Of a stretch of DNA of 49,818 bases, positions 6,673 to 16,307 are shown one piece after another. How positions within the stretch are numbered: position 1 is the first letter of the stretch; each line of letters begins with the position of its first letter. The stretch is from an uncultured Gammaproteobacteria bacterium. GTDB lineage: Bacteria; Pseudomonadota; Gammaproteobacteria; Pseudomonadales; Porticoccaceae. The notes below the pieces were generated by a model, which made no database searches, had not been told where the DNA came from, and saw only the letters and a program-made list of their open reading frames with translations. The DNA lies in the NCBI GenBank assembly GCA_913058345.1, contig CAJXQR010000015.1, forward strand, positions 1 through 49,818, read 5' to 3'. The translations under genes and the position numbers were made by a program.

Positions 6673-9669
6673 TTATTCGTTTTCCTGTTTAGGCGTTTCC
6701 GTCTCACTAGTCCCCGTATTTTTGTAGCGCGGATCGTTTTTTGCGCGTTTGATAGGTGTCGTGGGTTGTGTTACGGGAGCGTGTTGAGTTGTATCAAGCG
6801 GCGCTGATAAACCGATCTCAATAGTGTTGGAACTAATGACGGTTTCCACTTTTTGACTTTTGAGGCGTGGGTCATTACTGGCCCGGGCGGTTGGTTTCTC
6901 TGTTGTTAGGCTGGCAGTTTGATTGTCGTCTGAGCTGTCCGTAAAAGGTAGGCCTATTTGGCCTGTAGCGTCCTCTTCCACGGAGTCCGTTGTGGGTGTG
7001 GCCTGTGATGTTTCTGGTTCTACAACCTTAGCGCTTGTTTCGGCCTTTATGGCTTCGTCAGGGCTAGAAGAGGGTAGTAGTTCGTCCTGAGGAGGCGTGT
7101 TGAATTCATCCCGAGCTTGCGTGGCTTCATGACGGTCGTCAGTAGCAACACTTTCTTTATCTGAGGCTTGGGCTTCAAGCACTTGTTGTTCGTCCGTGAG
7201 AGGTTGATTGCTGTCCTCGGTGCCTTCGTCAGCAATAACTACAGCAACGGGAGGGTTCTCCTTTGTTATCTCAGGACTTGTGCTGCCTACTTGGGTCTCA
7301 ATAACTGGATTGCTTTGAGCTGGATTGGCTATGACTTCAGAGCTGACTTCAGAGCTGACTTCAGAGCTGACTTCAGAGCTTACTTCAGAGCTTACTTCAG
7401 AGCTTACTTCGGCTGCCACAGGTACGCTGGACTGTTTAGCTGCTACGGGTGCTGCCTGTTCCTTGGACGTTGCGCTATCGCTTGGTATTGGGGCATCGAT
7501 AGCCAGGTGTTCAGGGATCTCCAGGCGCTCGCGACGACGCTTGGGGGGGTGCTGATGATCACTGGGTCGACGTGCGAGTTTTTTGGTTGTCGGCGTAGCG
7601 GTTTTTTCGTTACTGTCCTGAGGTGCATTTGTTGTTTTTTTCTCTTTGTCAGAGCGCTCTGTCCGTGTACGTTTGTTGCTGCTGCGCTCGGCCTGATCTT
7701 TGTTGTCAGGGCGTTGTGTCTTATTGCGGTTGCTTCTTTGGTTAGTATTGGTTTTAGCTGTCGTATCGCTGCTCTGCGAATTCTCTTTATTGCGTGAATT
7801 ATCGCGATTGCGATTATTGGTTGATCGGTTGCGGGAATTTCTATTACGGTTGTCCGGGCGTTTGTCCCCGTCACGGGCTTTTCGCGCCGCAGGTTTTTCT
7901 TTGACGGTTTCGTCAACCGGTTCTGCTGCTGGGGCTTCGCTGATGGCAAAAAGTGTGCGCCACAGTCGCTTGAGCATGCTTTCTGACTTTTCCTTTGGCG
8001 CGGCTTTTCCAGAATTGCCGTCTTTAGTTGAATCGGCGACTTTTGAAGTGGCTGTCTGAGTGGGCGGTGGTAAGTTTTCAACGGCTGGTTTTAGGATTGG
8101 CGGTAGTTTGGATGGCTCTATGAGGTCGACGGTGTCGTCTTTGGTGGCCTGTGCTGCGAGTTTATAGCTGTACTCTTTGCCGTCCTCGACTTCGTCTTGG
8201 GCGCGTATGCGCTGTACGTCAAAGTGAGGTGTTTCCATTGATGGGTTGGGCAGAATGGTCAGGCGAATATTGTTTCGTTCCTCAATTTCGCTGATTTCAT
8301 TGCGCTTCTCATTGAGTAGGAAGGTGGCGACGGGCACGGGTGTAATTGCACGAATTTCTTTGCTGCTCTCTTTCTGTGCCTCCTCTTCCATCAATCTGAG
8401 AATAGATAAGGCGATAGACCGGGTGCCGCGGATAGTACCCTGACCATTGCAGCGGGGGCACACTTTAAAGGTCATTTCTTCCAATGAGGGCTTAAGACGC
8501 TGGCGGGACATTTCGAGCAGTCCGAAACGGGAGATCCGGCCGACCTGCACGCGAGCGCGGTCAATTTCCAGTGCTTTGCGAATACGGCTCTCAACTTCAC
8601 GCTGGTTTTTGTTAGCCAACATGTCAATAAAGTCGATAACGATCAGGCCGCCAACATCGCGAAGACGTAACTGACGACCGATTTCGTCCGCGGCTTCAAG
8701 GTTTGTCTGATAGGCAGTTTCCTCGATGCCGGCACCTTTGGTGGCGCGAGAGGAGTTGATATCAATCGAGACCAGGGCTTCGGTAATGTCGATAACAATC
8801 GAGCCGCCCGAAGGTAATTTAACTTCGCGTTCAAAGGCCGTTTCGATTTGATTTTCAACCTGATAGCGATTGAATAGAGGGATCTTGTCTTCGTAAAACT
8901 TGACCTTGTTGTGGTCGTTGGGCATGACTTGCTGGATAAAAGCAGAGGCTAGTTGGAATACTTCGGGGCTGTCGACAATGACTTCACCAATGTCGGGGCG
9001 AAGGTAGTCGCGGATGGCGCGAATAACGACATTGCTTTCCTGAAACAAGAAGTGGGGGGCAGAAGATTGCTGAGCTTCGTTATCAATGGTTTCCCAGAGG
9101 TGCAAGAGGTAATCGAGATCGCCTTGGAGCTCTTCAGCGGAACGACCAATGCCTGCAGTGCGAACAATAATGCCGCAGCCTTCGGGGATATCCATGCTGC
9201 GCATCGCTTCGCGCAGTTCGCTACGTTCATCACCTTCAATACGCCGGGATATGCCACCAGCTCTTGGGTTGTTAGGCATTAGCACCATATAACGCCCAGC
9301 AAGGCTGATAAAGGTCGTTAGTGCCGCACCTTTGTTGCCTCGCTCTTCTTTTTCAACCTGGACAATAACTTCCTGGCCTTCTTTGACCAGATCTTTTATT
9401 TTTTGTCGGCCTTCACCGCTGCCAGAGCCTTTTTTGAAGTACTGGCGAGAAATCTCTTTGAGGGGGAGAAAGCCGTGACGTTCTGCTCCGTATTCAACAA
9501 ATGCAGCTTCCAGGCTGGGTTCTACGCGGGTAATTTTACCCTTATAGATATTGGACTTTTTTTGGGTACGGGTACGATTTTCAATATCGAGGTCATAAAG
9601 ACGTTGACCGTCGACCAGAGCCACGCGCAATTCTTCAGATTGGGTGGCATTAATCAGCATTCTTTTCAT
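6673..9669 (-). CDS. rne: Ribonuclease E
   Basis: 998 residues. The N-terminal catalytic half starts [22 protein letters not shown], with an S1 RNA-binding domain from about 35 to 125 ([21 protein letters not shown]), the DNase I-like catalytic region ([13 protein letters not shown] and [11 protein letters not shown], holding the two metal-binding Asp), and the Zn-link CPRCNGQG near 405. From about 520 onward the protein is low-complexity scaffold: an Arg/Asn-rich RNA-binding stretch near 605-690, a second basic patch [13 protein letters not shown], a (SSEV)n repeat, an acidic region, and two NDPR-containing short motifs ([19 protein letters not shown]) near the C-terminus. RNase E leads mRNA decay and stable-RNA processing at the inner membrane. 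A long leader with an inverted repeat (9738-9808) suggests self-regulation by its own leader, as in E. coli. Confidence 0.97.
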   Translation of the reverse strand: MKRMLINATQSEELRVALVDGQRLYDLDIENRTRTQKKSNIYKGKITRVEPSLEAAFVEYGAERHGFLPLKEISRQYFKKGSGSGEGRQKIKDLVKEGQEVIVQVEKEERGNKGAALTTFISLAGRYMVLMPNNPRAGGISRRIEGDERSELREAMRSMDIPEGCGIIVRTAGIGRSAEELQGDLDYLLHLWETIDNEAQQSSAPHFLFQESNVVIRAIRDYLRPDIGEVIVDSPEVFQLASAFIQQVMPNDHNKVKFYEDKIPLFNRYQVENQIETAFEREVKLPSGGSIVIDITEALVSIDINSSRATKGAGIEETAYQTNLEAADEIGRQLRLRDVGGLIVIDFIDMLANKNQREVESRIRKALEIDRARVQVGRISRFGLLEMSRQRLKPSLEEMTFKVCPRCNGQGTIRGTRSIALSILRLMEEEAQKESSKEIRAITPVPVATFLLNEKRNEISEIEERNNIRLTILPNPSMETPHFDVQRIRAQDEVEDGKEYSYKLAAQATKDDTVDLIEPSKLPPILKPAVENLPPPTQTATSKVADSTKDGNSGKAAPKEKSESMLKRLWRTLFAISEAPAAEPVDETVKEKPAARKARDGDKRPDNRNRNSRNRSTNNRNRDNSRNKENSQSSDTTAKTNTNQRSNRNKTQRPDNKDQAERSSNKRTRTERSDKEKKTTNAPQDSNEKTATPTTKKLARRPSDHQHPPKRRRERLEIPEHLAIDAPIPSDSATSKEQAAPVAAKQSSVPVAAEVSSEVSSEVSSEVSSEVSSEVSSEVIANPAQSNPVIETQVGSTSPEITKENPPVAVVIADEGTEDSNQPLTDEQQVLEAQASDKESVATDDRHEATQARDEFNTPPQDELLPSSSPDEAIKAETSAKVVEPETSQATPTTDSVEEDATGQIGLPFTDSSDDNQTASLTTEKPTARASNDPRLKSQKVETVISSNTIEIGLSAPLDTTQHAPVTQPTTPIKRAKNDPRYKNTGTSETETPKQENE
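7333..7416. repeat. 12-bp tandem repeat in the rne scaffold region
   Basis: Six copies of GACTTCAGAGCT or TACTTCAGAGCT stand head to tail at 7333-7404, followed by a degenerate seventh (7405-7416). The unit is a multiple of three and encodes a repeated SSEV tetrapeptide on the minus strand. The first four copies are identical and the next two share one change, so expansion is recent. Confidence 0.9.
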
Positions 9670-9737
9670 GGTATTCCTACATTTTCCTGCGGTGTATCAG
9701 TGCAGCGAAAATGCCCGGAGTTGGCACAAAAAAGTCT

Positions 9738-9808
9738 TGTCGTAAATTATTCTAAATAAAAGGCTAAATTTCCCTGTTATCGGGGGGCATAAATCCTTTA
9801 TTACGACA
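9738..9808 (-). promoter_or_regulatory. Inverted repeat in the rne leader
   Basis: TGTCGTAA (9738-9745) pairs perfectly with TTACGACA (9801-9808), and AATAAAAGG inside pairs with CCTTTATT with one bulge. This makes a long stem-loop 70-140 bases before the rne start codon. E. coli rne autoregulates through leader hairpins, so this is a candidate for the same role. Function is inferred from position and structure. Confidence 0.5.
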
Positions 9809-10150
9809 TCGCAGGTCGGTCGTTTTCACTCTTCACTGTAAAGTGACGAGCACTTTGAAGCTGGGTTAAAGCTAGCGTCGAATTCCTTTGCGTGACCTGC
9901 ATTTACTATCAGTGGGTTTTGGCTTATTTTAATTTTTAGCGGACTTATACATCAGAGTTATAAAATATAAGGGCTGTAAATTAACGATGTTCAACAGCTG
10001 GTTTATCGTGCGCTTTTGTCTCCTTCGACGGCCTTATTGCGGGTCGAAAGCGCATCGTTATTCTCAATTCTTGCTTGCCAACGTTCACTAATAACAATAG
10101 TGCTTGTTTGTACTTTGTGTCTGGGCATATCGTGTGCATTTCAACACGAG

Positions 10151-10190
10151 TGATAAAAAGTGCCTGCATTACTATTGCCAGGCAGGCACT
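10151..10190 (-). terminator. Minus-strand intrinsic terminator upstream of rne
   Basis: AGTGCCTGC (10159-10167) pairs with GCAGGCACT (10182-10190) over 9 bp with a 14-base loop. On the minus strand the stem is followed by TTTTTATCA. No annotated minus-strand gene lies upstream of it, so it ends either an unrecognised small transcript or antisense read-through. Confidence 0.7.
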
Positions 10191-10345
10191 CGATAAAATT
10201 TAGTTAGTTAGTGTGAGCCCCGTTTCTGAGGGCTGTATCACAGCTGAATTTCACTAGGCGATGCTAGTTTGAGTAATGGCGAGGTACGCCAAATTCTGCT
10301 CAGGCATGAATATAGCAATATCTCAGTCATGAATACAGCAATATT
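10155..10345 (-). ncRNA. Candidate small RNA ending at the orphan terminator
   Basis: A minus-strand TTGAAC, 17 bp, TGTATT promoter-like pair (about 10360-10333) precedes the terminator at 10190-10151. In between is a further hairpin, AGCCC/GGGCT, near 10213-10231. There is no convincing small open frame with a ribosome site. The -10 is weak and this rests only on layout. Confidence 0.25.
10299..10344. repeat. Two tandem 23-bp repeats upstream of rluC
   Basis: Copies at 10299-10321 and 10322-10344 abut exactly and differ at two positions: CTCAGGCATGAATATAGCAA versus CTCAGTCATGAATACAGCAA, each followed by TAT. They lie 78-123 bases before the proposed rluC start codon. They could be a double operator or a simple duplication. 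Confidence 0.85.
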
Positions 10346-10421
10346 TAGTAAGTTGTTCAATTGAAAGAAAAAATTGAGGCTTATTGGTAGAATAGCGAGA
10401 TTTAGTCGTGGGTATGGCAAG

Positions 10422-11366
10422 GTGGGCAAAATAGAAACAGTGTTTAACAGGGTGCAGCTTCTTGAGATTAATGCCGATCAAGCTGGCCAGCGCATCGATA
10501 ACTTTCTTTTGACTCGTTTAAAAGGCGTGCCTAAATCGCGGGTTTACCGGCTTCTGCGCAAAGGAGAGGTGCGGGTTAATAAAGGGCGCATTCGTCCTGA
10601 GTACCGTCTGATGCAAAATGACGTGGTCAGGGTTCCTCCTATCCGTGTGTCTCAGCAAGTGACTGCTGTCCCTGGTCGTTCACTGCGAGATGTACTGTCG
10701 CAGAGCATTTTGTTGGAAACCGAAGAGTTTTTGGTTCTCAATAAACCATTTGGCCTCGCTGTGCATGGCGGTAGCGGGATTAATCTTGGTGTGATTGAAT
10801 CCTTACGAGCAATGCGTGAGCCCCATGCTTATCTTGAGTTGGCCCATCGACTGGATCGAGACACGTCCGGCTGCTTGTTGATAGCTAAAAGTCGCCGTGT
10901 ACTGAAGCACCTGCAGGATCAAATGCGTCATCGTTCCATGGACAAGCGCTATATAACATTGGTTTCTGGGCGGTGGGCTAAAGAACGCCGAGAGGTCAAT
11001 GCCCCCCTGCTGAAACAAACTGTGGCATCGGGTGAGCGCATAGTGCGGGTCAGTAATCAGGGTAAGGCTTCCTTTACGCGTTTTAAGCTATTGCAGCATT
11101 ACGCAAACGCGAGCTTACTGGAGGTTAAGCTGGAGACTGGTCGCACACACCAAATAAGAGTGCACTGCCAGCTAGTCGGTCACCCACTGGCTGGTGACCC
11201 TAAATACGGTAATGAAGGTTTTAATCAGACACTGCGGGAAGTTGGCTTGAAGCGTCTCTTTCTGCATGCTGCGCAGTTGGCCTTCATATCGCCAGCCAGC
11301 GGTGAAAAAGTCAAAGTAGAAGCCCCTCTACCAGATGAGCTTGCGGCTCTACTCAAGAAGCTTTAA
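10422..11366 (+). CDS. rluC: 23S rRNA pseudouridine synthase RluC
   Basis: An N-terminal S4 RNA-binding domain (AGQRIDNFLLTRLKGVPKSR, then LLRKGEVRVNKGRIRPEYRL) is followed by the RluA-type catalytic domain, with catalytic Asp in AHRLDRDTSG and HGGSGINLGVIE, GRTHQIRVH further on. RluC makes pseudouridines 955, 2504 and 2580 in 23S rRNA. The frame is open upstream to a TTG at 10374, but that would place a -10-like TAGAAT inside the gene. GTG 10422 (GTGGG upstream) or GTG 10440 fits better, giving about 314 residues, the usual RluC length. Placement divergent from rne is conserved in many gammaproteobacteria. Confidence 0.93.
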   Translation: MGKIETVFNRVQLLEINADQAGQRIDNFLLTRLKGVPKSRVYRLLRKGEVRVNKGRIRPEYRLMQNDVVRVPPIRVSQQVTAVPGRSLRDVLSQSILLETEEFLVLNKPFGLAVHGGSGINLGVIESLRAMREPHAYLELAHRLDRDTSGCLLIAKSRRVLKHLQDQMRHRSMDKRYITLVSGRWAKERREVNAPLLKQTVASGERIVRVSNQGKASFTRFKLLQHYANASLLEVKLETGRTHQIRVHCQLVGHPLAGDPKYGNEGFNQTLREVGLKRLFLHAAQLAFISPASGEKVKVEAPLPDELAALLKKL

Positions 11367-11458
11367 TTCAATCGAACCCAGTAGCTTTTAATATTCCGTG
11401 CTAATTCGCTAGCGGATACAGTATTGACCAGGACCCAGCATTGACTAAGGAGTGCTTT

Positions 11459-12124
11459 ATGTCTGAATTACTCATTTTTGACTGGGATGGCACTCTCTGT
11501 GACTCCCTGTCCAGGATCGCGCATTGTTTACAGTTGTCGGCTGCCGATGTGGGTTTGCCTGAGCCGAGTTTGGCCGCGGCCAAAAATATTGTTGGGCTAG
11601 GGCTCGATGAGGTCATGAACGAGCTATTTCCCACGTCTGATAGGGCGACAAAAGAGCGTTTGCGGAGGTGTTATTCACAGCATTTTCTACGAGAAGACAA
11701 TACACCATCGGCTTTTTTCCCTGGGGTCAGAGAGCAACTGGAAACATTGCGTGAACAAGGTTTTACTTTGGCTGTCGCGACGGGGAAGAGTCGTAAAGGG
11801 CTTGATCGAGTGCTCGATGCGCTCGGTATGAGGGATTTTTTCCATAGCACACGCTGCGCTGATGAAACGGCCTCGAAGCCTCATCCTGCTATGCTGTTTT
11901 CTTTGTTGCATGAATTTAAGCTGGCACCAGAGACAGCGTTGATGGTAGGGGATACTAGTTACGACATGGCGATGGCCAGGACGGCAGGAGTGCCACGCCT
12001 GGCTGTTAGCTACGGGGCTCACTCTCGAGAACGGCTTCTGGGATACCAGCCGATAGCCTGCATTGATGAGTTTGAAGGGATTCACGCTTTACTTTCAAAG
12101 GACGAAGTGGCAACTCTGGATTAA
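11459..12124 (+). CDS. HAD-superfamily phosphatase, phosphoglycolate-phosphatase-like
   Basis: A 221-residue HAD-IA hydrolase. Motif I is IFDWDGTLCDS (nucleophile and acid Asp), motif II VATGKSRKG, motif III Lys in TASKPHPAMLF, and motif IV MVGDTSYDMAMA. The cap between motifs I and II is helical, as in Gph-type enzymes that hydrolyse small phosphate esters; the substrate cannot be read from the sequence. ATG 11459 was chosen because AAGGAG stands eight bases before it. It follows rluC by about 90 bases, and the same rluC-HAD pair is found in Pseudomonas, so the two are probably cotranscribed. Confidence 0.9.
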   Translation: MSELLIFDWDGTLCDSLSRIAHCLQLSAADVGLPEPSLAAAKNIVGLGLDEVMNELFPTSDRATKERLRRCYSQHFLREDNTPSAFFPGVREQLETLREQGFTLAVATGKSRKGLDRVLDALGMRDFFHSTRCADETASKPHPAMLFSLLHEFKLAPETALMVGDTSYDMAMARTAGVPRLAVSYGAHSRERLLGYQPIACIDEFEGIHALLSKDEVATLD

Positions 12125-12242
12125 CGTAAAAGTGTTTTATGCGCGAGTTATATTCACTTTGGACATATAGCGCGGGGTTTTTGCTACAAGATAGACTTGC
12201 GACAAGGAGTACTTGGTGGCAGTGTAAAAGGCCCTCAAGCTG

Positions 12243-12270
12243 TTGACAGGGGCAGGCTCTTATCGATAAC
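12243..12270 (+). promoter_or_regulatory. Probable rpoS promoter
   Basis: A perfect TTGACA (12243-12248) is followed after 16 bp by GATAAC (12265-12270). Start of transcription near 12277 would leave a leader of only about 12 bases before ATG 12289, much shorter than the long rpoS leaders of enteric bacteria. Confidence 0.55.
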
Positions 12271-12288
12271 TATTATAAGGTGTCCACT

Positions 12289-13248
12289 ATGTCACAGAAA
12301 AACCCGTTACGGAAAACGTCGCAAAAGACAGAAAAACAACCGGTAGTTGCTTCCCCTAAGCCGACTAATGATATCGGTAAACGTCCAGTTGAACCCAATA
12401 AAACCAGGCAAAATTCAGTTGACCCCGCCAGTATTTATCTGCGGGAAATTGGCTGTGCCCGCCTATTGTCCGCAGAGGAGGAGGTCTATTATGCGCGCTT
12501 AGTTCAGGAGGGTGACGAGGCCTCCCGGCAGCGTATGATAGAAAGCAACCTGCGTCTTGTGGTTAAAATAGCGCGACGCTATGTCAATCGAGGTCTCAAT
12601 TTACTCGATCTGGTTGAAGAGGGAAACCTGGGTCTCATTCGTGCTGTTGAGAAGTTTGATCCGGAGTTAGGTTTTCGTTTTTCCACCTATGCGACCTGGT
12701 GGATTCGTCAAAATATCGAGCGGGCGTTGATGAATCAAACGCGCACTATCCGTTTGCCAGTGCATGTGGTGAAGGAGCTTAATCAGTGTGTGCGGGCGAC
12801 ACGGCAGTTGAGTCAGACCCTCGATCACGCGCCAACCGCTCAGGATATTGCCGATAAGCTGGATAAAACACCTGAGCAGGTATTGAAGCTTTTACGCTTT
12901 AATGAGCGGGTGAGTTCGGTTGATGTCTTAATTGGCGACGATGCCAAGTCTCTAGTGGATACGATAGCGGATGAGCATGTTTCGAATCCAGAAGAGTTGA
13001 GCGGTGACGATGATATTGCTGCGACTCTCGATAAGCTGGTGGCTGAATTAACGCCAAAACAGCAGGAGATTATCTGCCGCCGTTTTGGTTTGCGAAATTA
13101 TGATGTCTCAACTCTTGAGGAAGTTGGTAAAGCTGTAGGCCTGACTCGGGAGCGTGTCAGACAAATTCAAATTGAAATATTGGCCCAGCTTCAGTCGACA
13201 ATGAAAAAGCTTGGCATCGAGAGCGACATGCTATTTGAAGAGGTGTAA
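12289..13248 (+). CDS. rpoS: RNA polymerase sigma factor RpoS
   Basis: 319 residues from ATG 12289 (ATAAGG eight bases before); a GTG at 12280 would overlap that ribosome site. Region 1.2 is DPASIYLREIGCARLLSAEEE. Region 2 has NLRLVVKIARRYVNRGLNLLDLVEEGNLGLIRAVEKFDP and STYATWWIRQNIERA. Region 3 follows (IRLPVHVVKELNQ), then region 4 (LTPKQQEIICRRFGLRN with the helix-turn-helix TLEEVGKAVGLTRERVRQIQ). These match RpoS rather than RpoD or RpoH. It directs stationary-phase and general stress transcription. nlpD, which precedes rpoS in Pseudomonas and E. coli and carries its main promoter, is not here; a HAD phosphatase is upstream instead. fdxA and mutS follow convergently, as in Pseudomonas. 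Confidence 0.95.
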   Translation: MSQKNPLRKTSQKTEKQPVVASPKPTNDIGKRPVEPNKTRQNSVDPASIYLREIGCARLLSAEEEVYYARLVQEGDEASRQRMIESNLRLVVKIARRYVNRGLNLLDLVEEGNLGLIRAVEKFDPELGFRFSTYATWWIRQNIERALMNQTRTIRLPVHVVKELNQCVRATRQLSQTLDHAPTAQDIADKLDKTPEQVLKLLRFNERVSSVDVLIGDDAKSLVDTIADEHVSNPEELSGDDDIAATLDKLVAELTPKQQEIICRRFGLRNYDVSTLEEVGKAVGLTRERVRQIQIEILAQLQSTMKKLGIESDMLFEEV

Positions 13249-13289
13249 TTTAGAGCCAAAATCACTTGCTGGTTGAGGCGCCAATTGTC

Positions 13290-13613
13290 TTAGCGTTCGA
13301 GCAATTCTAATTTGCCGCTTTTGCCATCCCACTCTTCCGCATCTGGAAGTGGGTCTTTTTTGATGGTGATGTTGGGCCAGATATCGGCCAGTTCGGTATT
13401 CAGCTCAAAGAAAACTTCCTGACCAGCGGGAATTTCATCTTCTGCAAAAATAGCTTCGGCGGGGCACTCGGGTTCACACAGGGCGCAGTCAATACATTCG
13501 TCTGGGTGGATAACTAAAAAGTTTGGTCCCTCATAAAAACAGTCGACAGGACAGACTTCCACGCAATCTGTGTATTTACATTTAATGCAGTTTTCACCGA
13601 CGATGAATGTCAT
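13290..13613 (-). CDS. fdxA: Seven-iron ferredoxin FdxA
   Basis: A 107-residue ferredoxin of the Azotobacter FdI type. The N-terminal half has Cys9, Cys12, Cys17, Cys21 and Cys25 ([19 protein letters not shown]), the pattern of a [3Fe-4S] site plus one [4Fe-4S] ligand. Cys40, Cys43, Cys46 and Cys50 ([14 protein letters not shown]) complete the set, followed by the usual acidic C-terminal extension. It transfers single electrons at low potential in the cytoplasm; partners are not known from the sequence. GGAG precedes the start. It lies between rpoS (convergent) and mutS (same strand, 84 bases upstream), the arrangement seen in Pseudomonas. Confidence 0.95.
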   Translation of the reverse strand: MTFIVGENCIKCKYTDCVEVCPVDCFYEGPNFLVIHPDECIDCALCEPECPAEAIFAEDEIPAGQEVFFELNTELADIWPNITIKKDPLPDAEEWDGKSGKLELLER

Positions 13614-13697
13614 GTTAGAGGTCTCCTGATCGAGCTAAAGTATCAAAGGCGGCGAATTATAGCTGAAAATAGACGCTGTTTGCAGACAGTGCTCAGT

Positions 13698-16307
13698 CTA
13701 TTTTTCTTTAGCCAATAGCTTTAAGTTATAAAGCGCATCGAGGGCGGCGCGAGGGCTGAGGTCATCGGGGTCGAGTTTACATAGCGCATCGACGAGTCGG
13801 GTATCCGTTGCGGGGCTGAACAAATCACTTTGCAGCGGTGCTGGTGTGGCTGGATTTTTGTTAGAGGGTTTTTCTGGGTTTTCCAGACGTTGAAGTTCCT
13901 CACGGGCACTGTCGATTACCTCGCTGGGTAAACCGGCCAGGCGGGCGACCTGTATGCCATAGCTTTGGCTGGCCGGGCCGTTTTGAACCCGGTGTAAGAA
14001 AACGATATCGTCGTTATATTCAGAGGCATCGAGATGCACATTCGCGACATTCCCGGCAGTTTCGGCTAGCGTAGTGAGTTCAAAATAGTGGGTGGCGAAC
14101 AGGCAAAAGGCGCGCACCTGTTCGGCCAGATGAACGGCACAAGCCCATGCGAGTGATAAGCCGTCAAAGGTGCTGGTGCCACGACCAATCTCATCCACTA
14201 ATACCAGGCTTTGCTCGGTGGCATTATGAAGAATATTAGCGGTTTCCGTCATTTCAACCATAAACGTCGAACGTCCGCTGGCAAGATCATCGGATGAGCC
14301 TATGCGGGTAAAAATTCTATCAACCATACCGATGCGAGCGGACGTTGCTGGTACGTGACTGCCGATATGGGCGAGTAATACGATCAGGGCTGCCTGGCGC
14401 ATATAGGTCGATTTGCCCCCCATATTCGGGCCCGTGATGATGAGCATTTGCCGCTTAGGATTGAAGTCCAGGTCGTTTGCTACGAAGGGCTTGTCGAGTA
14501 CCTGCTCAATCACCAAATGGCGGCCATTAGAGAATTGAATGCCGGGTTCTTTGCAGAGTTGAGGGGGGGATAAGTCCAGAGTCTCCGCTCGTTCGGCCAG
14601 GTTAACCAGCACGTCCAGTTCTGCGATAGCATTCGCACTTTGCTGAAGTGATGCCAATTCGTCATTGAGTTTGTCTATTAAGCCCTCATAAAGCGTTTTT
14701 TCTCGCGTCAATGCTCGGCTTTTGGCACTCAGGGCTTTGTCTTCGTAATCCTTGAGTTCAGGGGTGATGTAACGTTCAGCATTTTTTAGGGTTTGGCGAC
14801 GGATATAGTGGGCGGGAGCCTGCTTGGCTTGACCCTTGCTGATTTCAATAAAGTAGCCATGTACGCGGTTGTAGCCCACTTTTAAGGTGGCGATACCACT
14901 GGTTTCGCGTTCACGCTTTTCCAGCGCTATCAGGTAGTCTCCCGCATTAGAGCTAATGGCGCGTAGTTCATCCAGTTCGCTGTCAAAGCCTTCGGCAATA
15001 ACACCACCCTCTCTGATGATCACTGGGGGATTCTCGATGACGGCTGTCTTGAGTAAGGACACCAGGTCGGGAAAGGTGGCAATTTGTGCGCTTAACTGAC
15101 TTAAGCGGGCAGCAGCACAGGTCCCAAGGGAGGAGTGTAGTTCAGGAAGAACAGCCAGGGAATCACGTAGTCGGGCAAGGTCGCGAGGTCGTGCCGATCG
15201 TAGGGCGACACGGGCGAGAATGCGCTCGATATCACCAATATTTTTTAAGATGTCGGCGCTGGTTTCGTAATGATAGTCGGTTTGCAGTTCAAGTATTGCC
15301 TGTTGTCGGGCTTGTAGTGTCTCGAGCTGACGTAAGGGTCTATTGAGCCAGCGTTGTAGCAGCCGCCCACCCATTGGCGTAGCGGTATTATCCATCACTG
15401 CAAGCAAGGTATGATCTTGTCCGCCTCTCGGATTGACGTCTATTTCAAGGTTGCGACGTGTCGCGGCATCGAGAATAACGCTTTCATCTCGATTTTCGTG
15501 CTGTATGTTGCGCACATGGGGTATAGCGGTGCGTTGTGTTTCTCTGGTGTAACTAAGTAGGCACCCTGCAGCCATTAGCCCTAGAGTGAGCTGCTCGCAG
15601 CCAAACCCTGATAAGTCACGGGTTGAAAATTGCTCACAAAGATTCGTGCGGGCCGTATCGATGTCGAAGTCCCAGGGGGGTTGGCGGCGCAGCCCACGGA
15701 AATTATTGACCAGGCCACGCTCAGCAAGCTCTTCACTAACCAGTAACTCTGCAGGATTCAAGCGCTGTAGTTCGCCGAGCAGGGCATCTTGTCCAGTGAC
15801 TTCGAGAACGAGAAAACGGCCGCTACCGATATCGAGACTGGCGATGCCAAAATGATCATCCTTGGAACTGACAGCGACTAGCAGACTTTCGCGACTACCC
15901 TGTAATAAAGCTTCATCGGTGATAGTGCCCGGTGTCACGATACGTATGACTTCTCGTTCCACCGGCCCCTTGCTCGTAGCGGGATCACCGACCTGTTCGC
16001 AGATAGCGACGGATTCTCCGAGTTTAACGAGGCGAGCGAGATAGTTGTCAGCGGCGTGGAAAGGCAGGCCTGCCATGGGGATGGGTTGGCCAGCTGACTT
16101 ACCTCGCGAGGTCAGGGTGATATCAAGCAGCTGCGCTGCCTTTTTAGCATCATCGAAAAAGAGCTCGTAGAAATCGCCCATTCTGTAAAACAATAAGGTA
16201 TCGGGATACTGAGATTTGATGCGCATGAACTGCTGCATCATTGGCGTGTGTGGGTTTTTTGCCATGCTTTTTTTACTGGCCGTGGGGTTGCTTGTTGCTT
16301 GAGGCAT
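13698..16307 (-). CDS. mutS: DNA mismatch repair protein MutS
   Basis: 869 residues, full length. The mismatch-binding N-terminal domain carries the Phe-x-Glu motif in [11 protein letters not shown], followed by the connector, lever and clamp domains. The ATPase has Walker [10 protein letters not shown], Walker [15 protein letters not shown] and the signature [14 protein letters not shown]. The C-terminal end ([15 protein letters not shown]) is the dimer/tetramer helix pair. MutS recognises mismatches and small loops and recruits MutL. Its ATG overlaps the tatC stop codon by one base (TAATG), so it is probably translated by coupling from the tat genes. In Pseudomonas mutS is not joined to tatC. 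Confidence 0.97.
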   Translation of the reverse strand: MPQATSNPTASKKSMAKNPHTPMMQQFMRIKSQYPDTLLFYRMGDFYELFFDDAKKAAQLLDITLTSRGKSAGQPIPMAGLPFHAADNYLARLVKLGESVAICEQVGDPATSKGPVEREVIRIVTPGTITDEALLQGSRESLLVAVSSKDDHFGIASLDIGSGRFLVLEVTGQDALLGELQRLNPAELLVSEELAERGLVNNFRGLRRQPPWDFDIDTARTNLCEQFSTRDLSGFGCEQLTLGLMAAGCLLSYTRETQRTAIPHVRNIQHENRDESVILDAATRRNLEIDVNPRGGQDHTLLAVMDNTATPMGGRLLQRWLNRPLRQLETLQARQQAILELQTDYHYETSADILKNIGDIERILARVALRSARPRDLARLRDSLAVLPELHSSLGTCAAARLSQLSAQIATFPDLVSLLKTAVIENPPVIIREGGVIAEGFDSELDELRAISSNAGDYLIALEKRERETSGIATLKVGYNRVHGYFIEISKGQAKQAPAHYIRRQTLKNAERYITPELKDYEDKALSAKSRALTREKTLYEGLIDKLNDELASLQQSANAIAELDVLVNLAERAETLDLSPPQLCKEPGIQFSNGRHLVIEQVLDKPFVANDLDFNPKRQMLIITGPNMGGKSTYMRQAALIVLLAHIGSHVPATSARIGMVDRIFTRIGSSDDLASGRSTFMVEMTETANILHNATEQSLVLVDEIGRGTSTFDGLSLAWACAVHLAEQVRAFCLFATHYFELTTLAETAGNVANVHLDASEYNDDIVFLHRVQNGPASQSYGIQVARLAGLPSEVIDSAREELQRLENPEKPSNKNPATPAPLQSDLFSPATDTRLVDALCKLDPDDLSPRAALDALYNLKLLAKEK

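Larger units (their letters stand above)
9809..10421. other. Long divergent intergenic region between rne and rluC
   Basis: About 750 bases separate the rne and rluC start codons. Apart from the rne leader repeat, the minus-strand terminator (10151-10190) and the 23-bp tandem repeat (10299-10344), I see only AT-rich sequence. For rluC, a -10-like TAGAAT lies at 10386-10391 without a good -35. The short open frames here have no ribosome site and no recognisable sequence. Confidence 0.5.

Noticed and set aside
6385-6730. Several short open frames over the tRNA-Ser
   Set aside because: They overlap a well-formed tRNA gene and have no ribosome site or family resemblance.
7333-7416. Short direct repeats that could suggest a CRISPR-like array
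   Set aside because: There are no spacers, the unit is 12 bp, and it is in frame within rne.
7168-7797. Long open frame on the plus strand opposite rne, with [11 protein letters not shown] repeats
   Set aside because: It is antisense to the 12-bp coding repeat in the rne scaffold; the low-complexity sequence keeps other frames open by chance.
9981-10169. Short minus-strand open frame (62 codons) in the rne-rluC gap
   Set aside because: No ribosome site, no recognisable sequence, and it begins inside the hairpin of the orphan terminator.
10374-10421. N-terminal extension of RluC from TTG 10374
   Set aside because: It contains a -10-like TAGAAT, lacks a ribosome site and adds residues before the conserved S4 start.
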